Shown: positions 54,412-63,555, counted from the stretch's first letter. The stretch is 64,000 nt of DNA from Segatella paludivivens DSM 17968 = JCM 13650 (GCF_000373185.1 NZ_KB890626.1:147966-211965), one strand, 5' to 3'. The notes: generated by a model from the letters alone, not told the origin. Numbers and translations: made by a program.

Positions 54412-55881
54412 ATGGACAAAAAAGCAGATATTGGTTTAATAGGACTCGCCGTAATGGGCGAAAACCTTGTTTTAAATATGGAAAGCAAAGGCTTTGCTGT
54501 TGCTGTGTATAACCGTACAGTACCTGGTGTTGAAGAAGGCGTAGTGGAACGGTTTATAAATGGACGTGGCAAAGGAAAGAATATCATAGGTTGCACAGAA
54601 ATCAAAGATTTTGTAGAGAACATCAATACTCCCCGCAAGATCATGATGATGGTACGTGCTGGGAATGCTGTAGACCAACTCATGCAACAGCTTTTCCCGT
54701 TACTTTCACCCGGAGATATCATCATTGATGGTGGCAACTCTAACTATGAAGATAGCAACCGCCGTGTGAAAGAAACAGAAAAACGTGGATTCAGATTTAT
54801 TGGAACTGGCGTAAGCGGTGGTGAGTTTGGTGCATTGCATGGAGCCTCTATCATGCCCGGAGGATCACAATCAGCATGGAGTGAAGTAAAACCTATATTA
54901 CAATGGATTGCTGCAGTAGCAGAAGATGGCACTCCTTGCTGCGATTGGGTTGGTCCCGAAGGTTCTGGACACTTTGTAAAGATGATCCACAACGGGATAG
55001 AATACGGTGACATGCAACTCATCAGTGAGGCTTACTTCTTGTTGAAACATTTAAAGAAGATGGATAATGAAGCGATTGCTTCTGTTTTTGAACATTGGAA
55101 CGAAGGGCGATTGCACAGTTATCTAATGGAAATATCAGCTCAGGTACTACGCCACCGAGATAAGAACGGTGACTATCTGATTGATAAGATATTGGATACT
55201 GCTGGACAGAAAGGAACAGGCAAGTGGTCGGTCATCAATGCAATGGAACTCGGTATGCCGCTGGGGCTGATTGCTTCAGCAGTGTTCGAGCGTAGCCTCT
55301 CTTCTGACAAGAACCTGCGTGTGGAAGCTTCCAAACGTTTAGCAAAAGACCGCAAGATAGAAGCAACAACAGACCTATCATTTGTTGATGATATCGAACA
55401 GGCACTCTATGCTTCTAAATTGGTATCTTATGCTCAAGGATTTGCTGTTTTACAAAAAGCTTCAGACAACTTTTCGTGGAATCTCGACTTAGCTTCTATC
55501 GCACGTATGTGGCGTGCTGGCTGTATCATCCGTTCTGCCTTTCTAAATGATATTTCAGATGCTTACCAAGCTTATGATAAACCTAAGCACCTACTCTTTG
55601 CACCTAAGTTTGCAGCAGAAACTGCACAGGATCTTAAAGGATGGAAAGCTGTTGTAATCAAAGCACTTCAAGCAGAACTTCCAGTGCCAGCACTCAGTTC
55701 TGCTCTTAATTACTATCTATCTCTCACCACTGCTAATCTCCCTGCAAATATGATACAGGCACAACGTGACTTCTTTGGCGCACATACCTTTGAGCGCAAC
55801 GATATGCCACGCGGAGAGTTCTTCCATGAAGACTGGACCGGCAAGGGCGGCAACACTCATTCTGGTAGTTATAATGTATAA
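54412..55881 (+). CDS. gnd: 6-phosphogluconate dehydrogenase, decarboxylating
   Basis: Gnd converts 6-phosphogluconate to ribulose-5-phosphate with CO2 and NADPH. The start ATG at 54412 gives MDKKADIGLIGLAVMGENL (GxGxxG-like cofactor loop); an earlier start at 54346 lies on the promoter. IIDGGNSNYEDS, GTGVSGGEFGALHGASIMPGG and FVKMIHNGIEYGDMQ carry the active-site Lys and substrate contacts, and KGTGKW is conserved. 489 residues is full length. First gene of gnd-zwf-pgl. Confidence 0.97.
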   Translation: MDKKADIGLIGLAVMGENLVLNMESKGFAVAVYNRTVPGVEEGVVERFINGRGKGKNIIGCTEIKDFVENINTPRKIMMMVRAGNAVDQLMQQLFPLLSPGDIIIDGGNSNYEDSNRRVKETEKRGFRFIGTGVSGGEFGALHGASIMPGGSQSAWSEVKPILQWIAAVAEDGTPCCDWVGPEGSGHFVKMIHNGIEYGDMQLISEAYFLLKHLKKMDNEAIASVFEHWNEGRLHSYLMEISAQVLRHRDKNGDYLIDKILDTAGQKGTGKWSVINAMELGMPLGLIASAVFERSLSSDKNLRVEASKRLAKDRKIEATTDLSFVDDIEQALYASKLVSYAQGFAVLQKASDNFSWNLDLASIARMWRAGCIIRSAFLNDISDAYQAYDKPKHLLFAPKFAAETAQDLKGWKAVVIKALQAELPVPALSSALNYYLSLTTANLPANMIQAQRDFFGAHTFERNDMPRGEFFHEDWTGKGGNTHSGSYNV

Positions 55882-55901
55882 TCACATAAATATGAGTAAT
55901 T

Positions 55902-57389
55902 ATGCCAAAGTCATTTTCATTCATCATCTTCGGTGCCTCGGGGGATCTTACCAAACGTAAACTCTTTCCGGCACTCCTTGGTCTCTTCTCCGAGAAACGC
56001 TTACCTCAGAAGTTTGAGATCGTGGGTATAGGGCGCACACCTTATAGTGATTCAGAATATCGTAATTATCAGCATAGACAATTGCCGAAATATATCAAAA
56101 CAGAAACTTGGAACGAAGAGCTGGTTAATAGTTTCATCTCTCATATCCGCTACGAGACGATGGATCCTGCAAAGGAAGAAGGATATTCCATACTTGCAAA
56201 ACACTTGAAAGCAAGCAATAGCGAGAGCGTTATTTATTATCTGGCTACTCCTCCACTACTTTATGGTGTTATTCCACAGCATTTAAAAACATTCGGTCTG
56301 AATGGCGAGAACACACGCATCATTGTTGAGAAACCTTTTGGTTATGACCTGACCAGTGCCAAACAATTAAACGATATTTACAGAGATGCCTTTCAGGAAC
56401 AGCAGGTTTACCGCATTGACCATTTCTTAGGCAAAGAAACAGCACAGAATATTCTAGCTTTCCGTTTTGCAAATTCAATCTTCGAACCGATATGGAATCG
56501 AAACTACATTGATTATGTAGAGATTACTTCGGTAGAAAATCTAGGCATTGAAAACCGTGGAGGTTATTATGAGACAGCAGGTACAATGCGTGATATGGTT
56601 CAAAACCATCTGGTGCAGCTTCTTGCCTTGTGTGCAATGGAACCTCCAGTAAAGTTTGATGCCGACAGCTTCCGCAACGAGATTGTGAAAGTGTATGATT
56701 CACTGGTACCACTAACAGAAGACTATATCCGTGATAATGTAATCCGCGGACAATATATAGCAGGAGGTGATAAAGTTGGTTACCGGCAAGAGGCTCATGT
56801 GTCACCCGACTCACGCGTAGAGACTTTCTTTGCGATGAAGGCAGAGATAGACAACTGGCGATGGAGCGGCGTACCCTTCTTCTTTAGAGTGGGCAAGCAA
56901 ATGCCTACCAAGGTGACAGAGATCGTTGTTCATTTTAAAAAAGTACCTCATCTGCTTCTTAACAATATGAATGGGGCCCATCCGCATGCCAACAAACTTG
57001 TGTTACGTATCCAACCAAACGAAGGTATTGTGCTGCGCTTCGACATGAAACTGCCAGGAACAGGATTCCAGACCAAACAGGTTGATATGGATTTTGTTTA
57101 TGATAGTCTGAGTAATGTGAAAACTGGTGATCCATACGCCCGCCTCATTGAAGACTGCCTTATGGACGATCCTACCCTCTTTACGCGTGATGATGCCGTA
57201 GAATCGTCATGGAAATATTTTGATGCAATCCTTGATTACTGGGAAAAATATCCGGAGACACCTCTCTATGGTTATCCTGCAGGAACGTGGGGACCCTTGG
57301 AGAGTAATGCCCTGATAGAAAGCGTTAACGGTAATTGGACCAATCCATGTAAAAATTTAATACATACTGATGAATACTGTGAACTCTAA
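55902..57389 (+). CDS. zwf: Glucose-6-phosphate 1-dehydrogenase
   Basis: Zwf oxidises glucose-6-phosphate to 6-phosphogluconolactone, making NADPH. The N-terminal cofactor motif is FGASGDLTKRKLFPAL and the catalytic block is RIDHFLGKETAQNILAFRFA, with the active-site His in the C-terminal domain. The 495-residue length is full. It lies 20 bases after gnd and overlaps pgl by 20 bases, so the three oxidative pentose phosphate enzymes are made together. Confidence 0.97.
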   Translation: MPKSFSFIIFGASGDLTKRKLFPALLGLFSEKRLPQKFEIVGIGRTPYSDSEYRNYQHRQLPKYIKTETWNEELVNSFISHIRYETMDPAKEEGYSILAKHLKASNSESVIYYLATPPLLYGVIPQHLKTFGLNGENTRIIVEKPFGYDLTSAKQLNDIYRDAFQEQQVYRIDHFLGKETAQNILAFRFANSIFEPIWNRNYIDYVEITSVENLGIENRGGYYETAGTMRDMVQNHLVQLLALCAMEPPVKFDADSFRNEIVKVYDSLVPLTEDYIRDNVIRGQYIAGGDKVGYRQEAHVSPDSRVETFFAMKAEIDNWRWSGVPFFFRVGKQMPTKVTEIVVHFKKVPHLLLNNMNGAHPHANKLVLRIQPNEGIVLRFDMKLPGTGFQTKQVDMDFVYDSLSNVKTGDPYARLIEDCLMDDPTLFTRDDAVESSWKYFDAILDYWEKYPETPLYGYPAGTWGPLESNALIESVNGNWTNPCKNLIHTDEYCEL

Positions 57390-58110
57390 ACTTTCAAAAC
57401 TCCCACGCCACATGTTCAATTCTCCGTTGGAGTTAGCACGCACATTGATTATTCGTATGAATGAGCAAGCCTTGGAAAAAAATGATGACGAGACTTATGA
57501 TGTAGCACTTAGCGGCGGTTCCACGCCCGATGTGCTTTTCCGTTTGTGGGCAGACGAATACGCTCAAACAACGCCATGGAGGAAATTCCGCTTTTTCTGG
57601 GTAGATGAGCGTTGTGTCCCTCCCACAGATGAAGCTAGCAATTACGGTCGTTTCAAGTTCCTTCTTTCTGGCAGTATACCAGATTTGAAAGAGGGAGAGA
57701 ATGTTTTTCGCATTATCGGTGAAGCCGACCCGAAAGCAGAAGCGTTGAGATATTCTGAATTGGTGACGTCACAGGTTCGGCAATTTGATTGCATCATTCT
57801 CGGTATTGGTGATGACGGTCATACCTCGTCCATATTCCCTGGACAGGAACACCTACTCTCTGCGTCTCAACCGTATATGCCATCAGTGCATCCCACAACA
57901 GGAGTTAAACGTGTGGCAATGACAGGAAAGCTGATGATGCACGCTAAACAAACCATTTTTATGATAACGGGAAGTGGGAAATCCAATATCATCAACCGTA
58001 TCATCGATGAAGGCTTCGACTGCCCTGCTAGTCGGGTAATGCAACAGGCAAAGGCTCCTGAAATAATCGGAGATAATGCGGCTTTAAAGAATATTTATCC
58101 AACAAAATAA
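57370..58110 (+). CDS. pgl: 6-phosphogluconolactonase
   Basis: Pgl hydrolyses 6-phosphogluconolactone between the Zwf and Gnd steps. The 246-residue protein is of the DevB/SOL type (NagB-like fold): DVALSGGSTPDVLFRLW, FFWVDERCVPP, and the IILGIGDDGHTSSIFPG motif with active-site residues. The ATG at 57370 overlaps the end of zwf; a start at the next ATG (57412, MFNSPLELA) is possible and would end the overlap. Confidence 0.94.
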   Translation: MNTVNSKLSKLPRHMFNSPLELARTLIIRMNEQALEKNDDETYDVALSGGSTPDVLFRLWADEYAQTTPWRKFRFFWVDERCVPPTDEASNYGRFKFLLSGSIPDLKEGENVFRIIGEADPKAEALRYSELVTSQVRQFDCIILGIGDDGHTSSIFPGQEHLLSASQPYMPSVHPTTGVKRVAMTGKLMMHAKQTIFMITGSGKSNIINRIIDEGFDCPASRVMQQAKAPEIIGDNAALKNIYPTK

Positions 58111-58201
58111 GGTTTATAAATATAATTTAAAACATTAAATATCAATTACTTATACTAAACATATAAAACTTTTAGTTTAATAAACAGTTCTAGCATTTTT
58201 T

Positions 58202-58270
58202 GGAGTGATATCCTAAAAAATTAAGATGACATACATTACAATTCATCTTAAGTTTTTATCATATCACTCT
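58202..58270. terminator. Long inverted repeat between pgl and the GNAT gene
   Basis: GGAGTGATAT..CTAAAAAATTAAGATGA pairs with the mirror TCATCTTAAGTTTTTATCATATCACTCT across 69 bases with few mismatches. Placed between convergent genes, it can terminate both. It is absent from the otherwise similar sequence at 54100-54150. Confidence 0.75.
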
Positions 58271-58294
58271 ATAGTTATATAAACCACAATTTCA

Positions 58295-58717
58295 CTATTC
58301 TGTAAACCCTTTGTCTTTCATGTTCTCGGCATTAACAAATAAAGCCATCCCTGTTTTCATCTTCTTAAAGCCTTCCTTTTCATAAAATGCTTCTTTACCA
58401 GGAGAAGCATATAAAATGCAATTGCAGTTTGGTATATTTCCAACAATAGCACGAACGATCGTTTTGCCAATACCCTTCCCTTGATAACTTGGCATAACGG
58501 CTACATCATAGATGGCTGCTTGGTATTCTCCATCAGATATTGCTCTTCCAAAACCAATCAGTTTATCTGCATCAAATACAAAAACAACAGTATGACTGTT
58601 ATTAAATGCCCGTTGATGAATCTCAGCAGTACGATTAGCCATCCCTGCCTTTTGTAGTATATCCACCACCAAATCCCAATCAATATTAGTAGTGTTAAGT
58701 TGTATTCTCAAATTCAT
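58295..58717 (-). CDS. GNAT family N-acetyltransferase
   Basis: The 140-residue GNAT protein has motif A in IYDVAVMPSYQGKGIGKTIV (Q-x-x-G-x-G) and the C-terminal LYASPGKEAFYEKEGFKK block. Its last 24 residues, with the following 30 bases, are duplicated at 54155. Substrate unknown. Confidence 0.88.
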   Translation of the reverse strand: MNLRIQLNTTNIDWDLVVDILQKAGMANRTAEIHQRAFNNSHTVVFVFDADKLIGFGRAISDGEYQAAIYDVAVMPSYQGKGIGKTIVRAIVGNIPNCNCILYASPGKEAFYEKEGFKKMKTGMALFVNAENMKDKGFTE

Positions 58718-58814
58718 AAGTTGCTGTTATTATTTTTACCTTAAAGGTATATTAGTTACACATGATAAATCACATAAGAATACTCAATCAATCCGCACAG
58801 AAGAAACCCAATAT

Positions 58815-58835
58815 CTCTCGCAGATCTCGCAGATG
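58815..58835 (-). repeat. Left inverted repeat flanking the R-M operon
   Basis: On the minus strand the 21 bases read ATCTGCGAGATCTGCGAGAGA. The plus strand at 63535-63555 has the same word with one difference (GCGTGA for GCGAGA). The pair brackets the six R-M genes. Confidence 0.75.
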
Positions 58836-58935
58836 TTAAAACTCATTTAATTTAAAATACAGTATTGATTACTTGTAAACTATAGCAGTTATCAAGTAAT
58901 ACTTGACAACTGGATTCATTGTCAGTATATCTCTA

Positions 58936-59760
58936 TTATATTTGTTCACGGTAAATGTTTGCTAAGGTTTTACCCTCACTATCTTTCCAAACATTCCAAC
59001 CATTCACGCTACTTCCTGTACAGAAGTCGGCTGCTGAACTTGGACTTGAAAATGTCTTGTCTGAATTCATTACCAATTTATCATCTTGTATTGAGCAATA
59101 TTCATTCACAAGTCTGTTTCGCTTATCTTTCCACTGAAGAGAAGCAACAGTATCTTTAGCAACTACGCTTCCTTTCAATACCGTAAACCCTGTGGAATTA
59201 TAAAAGCCTTTAGCATCGCACTTACGGCCACTAATGAAAAACAAATGCTGTTCCTTAGCCTCTATAGTATCAAACAGATTACAACCAACAAATGAAGCTA
59301 GGAATTTAACATCTTCAAAAAAGATATCCATTGCATCTTGTTGTGGCTCTGACATATTAGGAGCTTTCGGTATTTGTTTATTTTCATTCAGCACATACGT
59401 ATTCGTATTCTTAGCCAAAGCGATAGCCTTATATTCAAGGTATTGCACATCAGCTTTTGTTATATCTTCGTCTTTAGAAACGAAGACCAAAGCCTTCTGC
59501 CAAAATTTCTTCTTATTATCATGGTCTTTCACACGCTCCTTGAAGTTTTCCGTCTCACCGATATATGCTTTTGGTTTAGTATCTTCATCTTCACCAAGCA
59601 GAATGTAAAATGCAGGCTTATGTAGTTCCTCTCGCTCATTCAGTATAGTAAGATTAGAACGTGGCACTACGTACATCTTACATAAACTATTACTAATGTA
59701 TACGTATTGTGGTCCTTTAGGATCACTCTCAATTAGATATGTTGTTATTGTTTTGCCCAT
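58936..59760 (-). CDS. GIY-YIG nuclease-like protein with DUF4357-type tail
   Basis: Residues 45-125 form a GIY-YIG-like domain. AFYILLGED replaces the usual GIYIL, KAYIGETENFKERVKDHD supplies the YIG, the Arg and the His/Asp, and VQYLEYKAIALAK gives the catalytic-type Glu. The C-terminal 100 residues (HLFFISGRKCDAKGFY...) resemble DUF4357. Such proteins are found beside restriction-modification genes. It is the last gene of the R-M operon, 12 bases after the DpnA-like methyltransferase. Confidence 0.82.
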   Translation of the reverse strand: MGKTITTYLIESDPKGPQYVYISNSLCKMYVVPRSNLTILNEREELHKPAFYILLGEDEDTKPKAYIGETENFKERVKDHDNKKKFWQKALVFVSKDEDITKADVQYLEYKAIALAKNTNTYVLNENKQIPKAPNMSEPQQDAMDIFFEDVKFLASFVGCNLFDTIEAKEQHLFFISGRKCDAKGFYNSTGFTVLKGSVVAKDTVASLQWKDKRNRLVNEYCSIQDDKLVMNSDKTFSSPSSAADFCTGSSVNGWNVWKDSEGKTLANIYREQI

Positions 59761-59772
59761 CGCATGTTTATT

Positions 59773-60648
59773 TTAAAATGGTAAGTCATAGTTGTCAAAG
59801 ACAATATTCTCAGCAACAGTCTCTTCTGAAGTATCTAGTAAATGTATATCTTTGATTTTACTTCTGTAAGTACTATACGTTTCACTATTATCAAGTTCTA
59901 ACCTTCTAGCTTTACCCATATTCAAAAATGCGAGTTCTTTTTCAATACCAACAAAACGTCTTCTTAAAAGGCTAGACGCTATACCTGTGGTACAGCTCCC
60001 CGAAAACGGGTCTAAAATCCAATCACCTGGACGTGTAGATGCCATTATTATACGTGATAATACAGACAAAGGCTTTTGTGTAGGATGTTTACCGCATGAT
60101 TTCTCCCAACGAGCAATAGAAGGTAAGCGCCAAACATCAGTCATCTGCTTATTATCATTGAGCTTTTTCATCAAAGCATAATTATAACAATGAGGAACTT
60201 TTGGTGATTTCCTTGCCCAAATTATAAATTCAGTTGAGAATGTAAAATATCTGCAACTAATGTTTGGTGGTGGATTTGTTTTAGCCCAAGTTATTACATT
60301 CAAAATTTTAAAACCTAATTCCGTTAAACAATTTGCTACAGAAAAGATATTATGATATGTCCCACTTATCCAAATAGTTCCATTATCCTTTAACTTGTCC
60401 TTACACAAGGAAATCCATTTAAGGTTAAATTCCGCCATTTGTTCTGGTGTTCCTCCTTTATCCCAATTACCCTTGTTAACACATACAACTTTTCCGCTCT
60501 GTATACTTATTCCACCATTGGATAAGAAATACGGAGGGTCAGCAAAAATCATGTCAAACTTAAAGTCAAACTCTGTAAGGAGTTTAAACGTATCGCCATG
60601 TGCTAACAAAAAATCCTTATTCGATGATGTATAGAAAGACTTTATCAT
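59773..60648 (-). CDS. DpnA-like DNA methyltransferase (beta class)
   Basis: In this 291-residue amino-methyltransferase the catalytic DPPY motif (FADPPYFLSNGGIS, about residues 35-48) precedes the SAM motif (ILDPFSGSCTTGIAS), which is the beta-class order. Blocks such as NISCRYFTFSTEFIIWARK and GKHPTQKPLSVLSRII follow DpnA of the DpnII system closely, but the nuclease next to it may define another specificity. It overlaps the nuclease gene by 1 base. Confidence 0.88.
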   Translation of the reverse strand: MIKSFYTSSNKDFLLAHGDTFKLLTEFDFKFDMIFADPPYFLSNGGISIQSGKVVCVNKGNWDKGGTPEQMAEFNLKWISLCKDKLKDNGTIWISGTYHNIFSVANCLTELGFKILNVITWAKTNPPPNISCRYFTFSTEFIIWARKSPKVPHCYNYALMKKLNDNKQMTDVWRLPSIARWEKSCGKHPTQKPLSVLSRIIMASTRPGDWILDPFSGSCTTGIASSLLRRRFVGIEKELAFLNMGKARRLELDNSETYSTYRSKIKDIHLLDTSEETVAENIVFDNYDLPF

Positions 60649-61211
60649 TAGATTTCATATGAATGAATAATCGCTTTATCATTATTATTTGTACTAGGTA
60701 CAGGTAACCCAAATTCCTCAAGTGGTATGTATCCAAAATAATATTTACATCCTACACTGATAATGTAGTCTAACACATCTTTATATTTCTCGTTTTTAAA
60801 CCAATCATCAAGAATGTAACAATACTCTACTTTATAATTCAATTCTGAAAACAATTTAGTATATTGCTTTTTCTTAAAATCACAAGTTTGCAATTTTTCA
60901 TCGACGCTGCCAGCAATCTCTTGATGCTTGACTTCCAAAATAAAAGCTGTATTATTTACTATAACATATATACAATTATCCGGCAATAATTTTTTCGATA
61001 GATGCTTTGTCCAATCAACATGATTGTCTGCTAAAAAAACATATAATTCATGTTTTTTAAAGAGTCTTGCTACGAGCTTCTTATTATAATAAACTTTTGT
61101 TTTATTGACAGAATATCCACTTTGTTGATTTAGAAAGACTGCCAAATCAACATTGGCCTCATATCTTAGTCCTGTAATTGTATTAGAACCACCAGTTCCT
61201 CCTTTTATCAT
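60648..61211 (-). CDS. PD-(D/E)XK restriction endonuclease-like protein
   Basis: The 187-residue nuclease candidate starts GGTGGSNTITGLRYEANVDL. A PD-x14-EVK active site is visible (Pro77-Asp78, then Glu93-Val94-Lys95 in FILEVKHQE), followed by the conserved-looking AGSVDEKLQTCDFKKKQY. It is small enough for a type II enzyme subunit. Its start overlaps the 91-aa gene by 4 bases and its end overlaps the methyltransferase by 1, which suggests these two form a cognate pair. Confidence 0.78.
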   Translation of the reverse strand: MIKGGTGGSNTITGLRYEANVDLAVFLNQQSGYSVNKTKVYYNKKLVARLFKKHELYVFLADNHVDWTKHLSKKLLPDNCIYVIVNNTAFILEVKHQEIAGSVDEKLQTCDFKKKQYTKLFSELNYKVEYCYILDDWFKNEKYKDVLDYIISVGCKYYFGYIPLEEFGLPVPSTNNNDKAIIHSYEI

Positions 61212-61483
61212 TGGTTATCAACTTTAGTTCGTTCACATACTCCGTTATAATATCCTAATGCAAAAGCAGCATGAGGACTTTTGTGTCTTTGGGCTCCTGC
61301 TTGGCTTTCTTCCAAACTAGACAAAACCGTATCAATACGAAGTGAGCCATCCAGATTATATCCTGCTTCGTATCCTGCTTCATAAGCACATGCTGCACAT
61401 TTATGCCTTCCAACACCACCTTGGTCAGTTGGTAGAAGATCCATTAGATCCTTAAGATCCTGATGATTTTTTTCACAAACCAT
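61208..61483 (-). CDS. Small R-M-associated protein with internal duplication
   Basis: This 91-residue protein has two related halves: GGVGRHKCAACAYEAGYEAG (about 22-41) and AGAQRHKSPHAAFALGYYNG (about 67-86). The pattern is RHK...A.A...GY..G twice. Similar blocks occur in or near restriction proteins. It lies between two nuclease genes with a 1-base gap and a 4-base overlap. Role unknown; a nuclease partner or controller is plausible. Confidence 0.65.
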   Translation of the reverse strand: MVCEKNHQDLKDLMDLLPTDQGGVGRHKCAACAYEAGYEAGYNLDGSLRIDTVLSSLEESQAGAQRHKSPHAAFALGYYNGVCERTKVDNQ

Positions 61484-61484
61484 G

Positions 61485-62321
61485 TTATTCTTTTATTAGT
61501 TTAATAAAATCTACTATATTTGTAAGATTGTAAGTACTTGGAATGGTATTGTATGCTTCTTCTAATTTATTCTTAGCTGAGAGCCATCCTTTGCCATCAG
61601 TTATCCAGACAAATTCGAATCCACTAATACTATTAATTTTAGGAGCAATATCAGAATATGATCGAGCTACCTCATTTAATTTTGAACCATTGCTACTATA
61701 AAAATTAACCTCAATAAAGTACGTTTTTGTTTTTGTCTCAATAACAAAATCGAAACGTTTTAAATCAACACCTAGAACCGAAAGTTCAACATAATCAGTA
61801 GAACTAACTTGTTTTTTATAACTAATAGCGTTTTTTGAGAAGATACGAGCTACGGTTTTTTCCATAATATCACCACCTCTATTTTTACGTGCATTAGTAT
61901 CCAAACCGGTCTCAACTCCAAAAACATAGTCAACAAGATTAGTTATTTGTTTATTTTTGAAAACCTCTTTCAATCCTGTATCTTCAATAAATTCAATAAC
62001 TCCTTCTGGACTATCAAAGAATGAGCTAATTGATTTTAAATCACCATTTTTATCAAATGATTTTTTATTATCTTTACGCCGTACAGCGATCAAAATATCA
62101 AGCACGTTAAAAACATTATTGTTTTCTTGCCACAATTGACGAATTGCAGCTTCCATATCTTCTTTTCCTATTAGATAATTAAGTTGGTGAAGTTTAATAG
62201 AAACGGCATTTACATTTCTATTAATCTTCTCAAAATCACAAAAGTAATCTAATGTCGCATTAGTGTCTAATAATTGCGACATAAATTCATCATACTGTTC
62301 TTTTGTATGTGCGTTGTTCAT
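61485..62321 (-). CDS. DpnII/MboI-type restriction endonuclease (GATC)
   Basis: The 278-residue enzyme matches the DpnII family. It has GVETGLDTNARKNRGGDIME (about residues 136-155) and TYFIEVNFYSSNGSKLNE, with the E-x-N variant of the nuclease core typical of DpnII, then YSDIAPKINSISGFEFVWIT. DpnII-family enzymes cut unmethylated GATC. It overlaps the Dam-like gene by 32 bases, as expected for a cognate, tightly coupled pair. Confidence 0.9.
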   Translation of the reverse strand: MNNAHTKEQYDEFMSQLLDTNATLDYFCDFEKINRNVNAVSIKLHQLNYLIGKEDMEAAIRQLWQENNNVFNVLDILIAVRRKDNKKSFDKNGDLKSISSFFDSPEGVIEFIEDTGLKEVFKNKQITNLVDYVFGVETGLDTNARKNRGGDIMEKTVARIFSKNAISYKKQVSSTDYVELSVLGVDLKRFDFVIETKTKTYFIEVNFYSSNGSKLNEVARSYSDIAPKINSISGFEFVWITDGKGWLSAKNKLEEAYNTIPSTYNLTNIVDFIKLIKE

Positions 62322-63252
62322 AAATCGTATTTATATTAATATTAGTCTCAGATTCCCTTGCAGCAATATTATCATAATTTCTTATTAATAATTCCGAAAG
62401 TTTACCCCTTTTGCTTGGATTGGCACTCACAGATCTACTAGTAAAGACTCTTTGTATATCATATTCTGAATACAGGTCATCAAAAAAAGTATCATCAGGA
62501 TTTCGTCCTCTACAATCTGAATTACTCAGCATTAGCAAACATCCTTTTCCTGACAGTCTATCATAATACTCTTTCAAACGTATTTGCTCCTCGTCATTAA
62601 ATGCTTCTTTCGCGTAAGAATTAAAGCTTGATGTGGCATCTAATGGACGATATGGGGGATCAAAATACATGAATGTATTTTCTGTAATATAATCTTCAGT
62701 TCGCTCAAAATCACCATTTATCATTTGAACTTTTTGTAAAAGTTCACTATCAGAATATATCGTATCTGCATCACATATTTTAGGATTGGAATAGCGACCA
62801 AAAGGAACGTTGAATTTACCTTTAGAATTAACACGATATAATCCATTGAAACATGTTCTATTTAGAAAAATAAAATACATCGTGTTTTCAATATCTGATA
62901 ATGCGTTATTATTATAAATATCACGTGACTCAAGATAAAAAGCTTTTCTTTTTTCTTCTGTCAATAGTCTCACATATTCACGTTGAATTTGTTCTAAAGA
63001 TATTATTATTTTCTCAGGATATGTCTTTATAACATTATATGCTTTTATTAAATCAGGATTGACATCATTGATAATTGCTTTAGTTATATTATTAAAATTC
63101 TGCAACATAAAAAATAACATAGCTCCACCTCCAACAAAAGGTTCTATGTATGTCATATTTTCCATATTTCCAAGCTCATGAGGAAGTAACATATTAAATG
63201 TATCAATAAGTCTTTTTTTTCCTCCGACCCACTTTATAAAAGGTTTTGCCAT
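62290..63252 (-). CDS. dam: Dam/DpnM-type N6-adenine methyltransferase (GATC)
   Basis: The 320-residue alpha-class methyltransferase has motif X KPFIKWVGGKKRLI, motif I YIEPFVGGGAMLFFML, motif IV MYFDPPYRPL and the FNRTCFNGLYRVNSKGKFNVP recognition-type block. It methylates adenine, by family, in GATC and protects the host from the DpnII-type enzyme. It leads the R-M operon, so methylase is made first. Confidence 0.94.
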   Translation of the reverse strand: MAKPFIKWVGGKKRLIDTFNMLLPHELGNMENMTYIEPFVGGGAMLFFMLQNFNNITKAIINDVNPDLIKAYNVIKTYPEKIIISLEQIQREYVRLLTEEKRKAFYLESRDIYNNNALSDIENTMYFIFLNRTCFNGLYRVNSKGKFNVPFGRYSNPKICDADTIYSDSELLQKVQMINGDFERTEDYITENTFMYFDPPYRPLDATSSFNSYAKEAFNDEEQIRLKEYYDRLSGKGCLLMLSNSDCRGRNPDDTFFDDLYSEYDIQRVFTSRSVSANPSKRGKLSELLIRNYDNIAARESETNININTIYEQRTYKRTV

Positions 63253-63287
63253 ATTCTTTATCTATAATGTTCTATACTTACGTCTTG

Positions 63288-63318
63288 CAAAGATAGTCTT
63301 TTTTATTGAATCAAACAA
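63288..63318 (-). promoter_or_regulatory. Promoter of the R-M operon
   Basis: TTG (63318-63316), a 20-base spacer and TATCTTTG (63295-63288), 36 bases before the ATG at 63252. No C-box-like dyad is evident. Confidence 0.7.
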
Positions 63319-63534
63319 TATGTTTAAATTTTAAATTTAAGCAAAATATGATTTTTATATAGTCTATAAAAATAAAGGGACTCTACAATGTTCAATTTAT
63401 AAAACATTATAATTGGAGCAAGTATACAAAAAAAATCAATACGTGATATTGATTTGATATAAAAGTTATGCCTAAATTACTCCGCTAATGTCTTTCTCTG
63501 CGAAATAATGCAGCTTGCTGCATTCGTCTGCGTA

Positions 63535-63555
63535 ATCTGCGTGATCTGCGAGAGA
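63535..63555 (+). repeat. Right inverted repeat flanking the R-M operon
   Basis: ATCTGCGTGATCTGCGAGAG plus A matches, inverted, the 58815-58835 element in 20 of 21 positions. Around it lies further TCTGCG-rich sequence (63525-63555), so it may belong to a dispersed repeat family. Confidence 0.75.
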
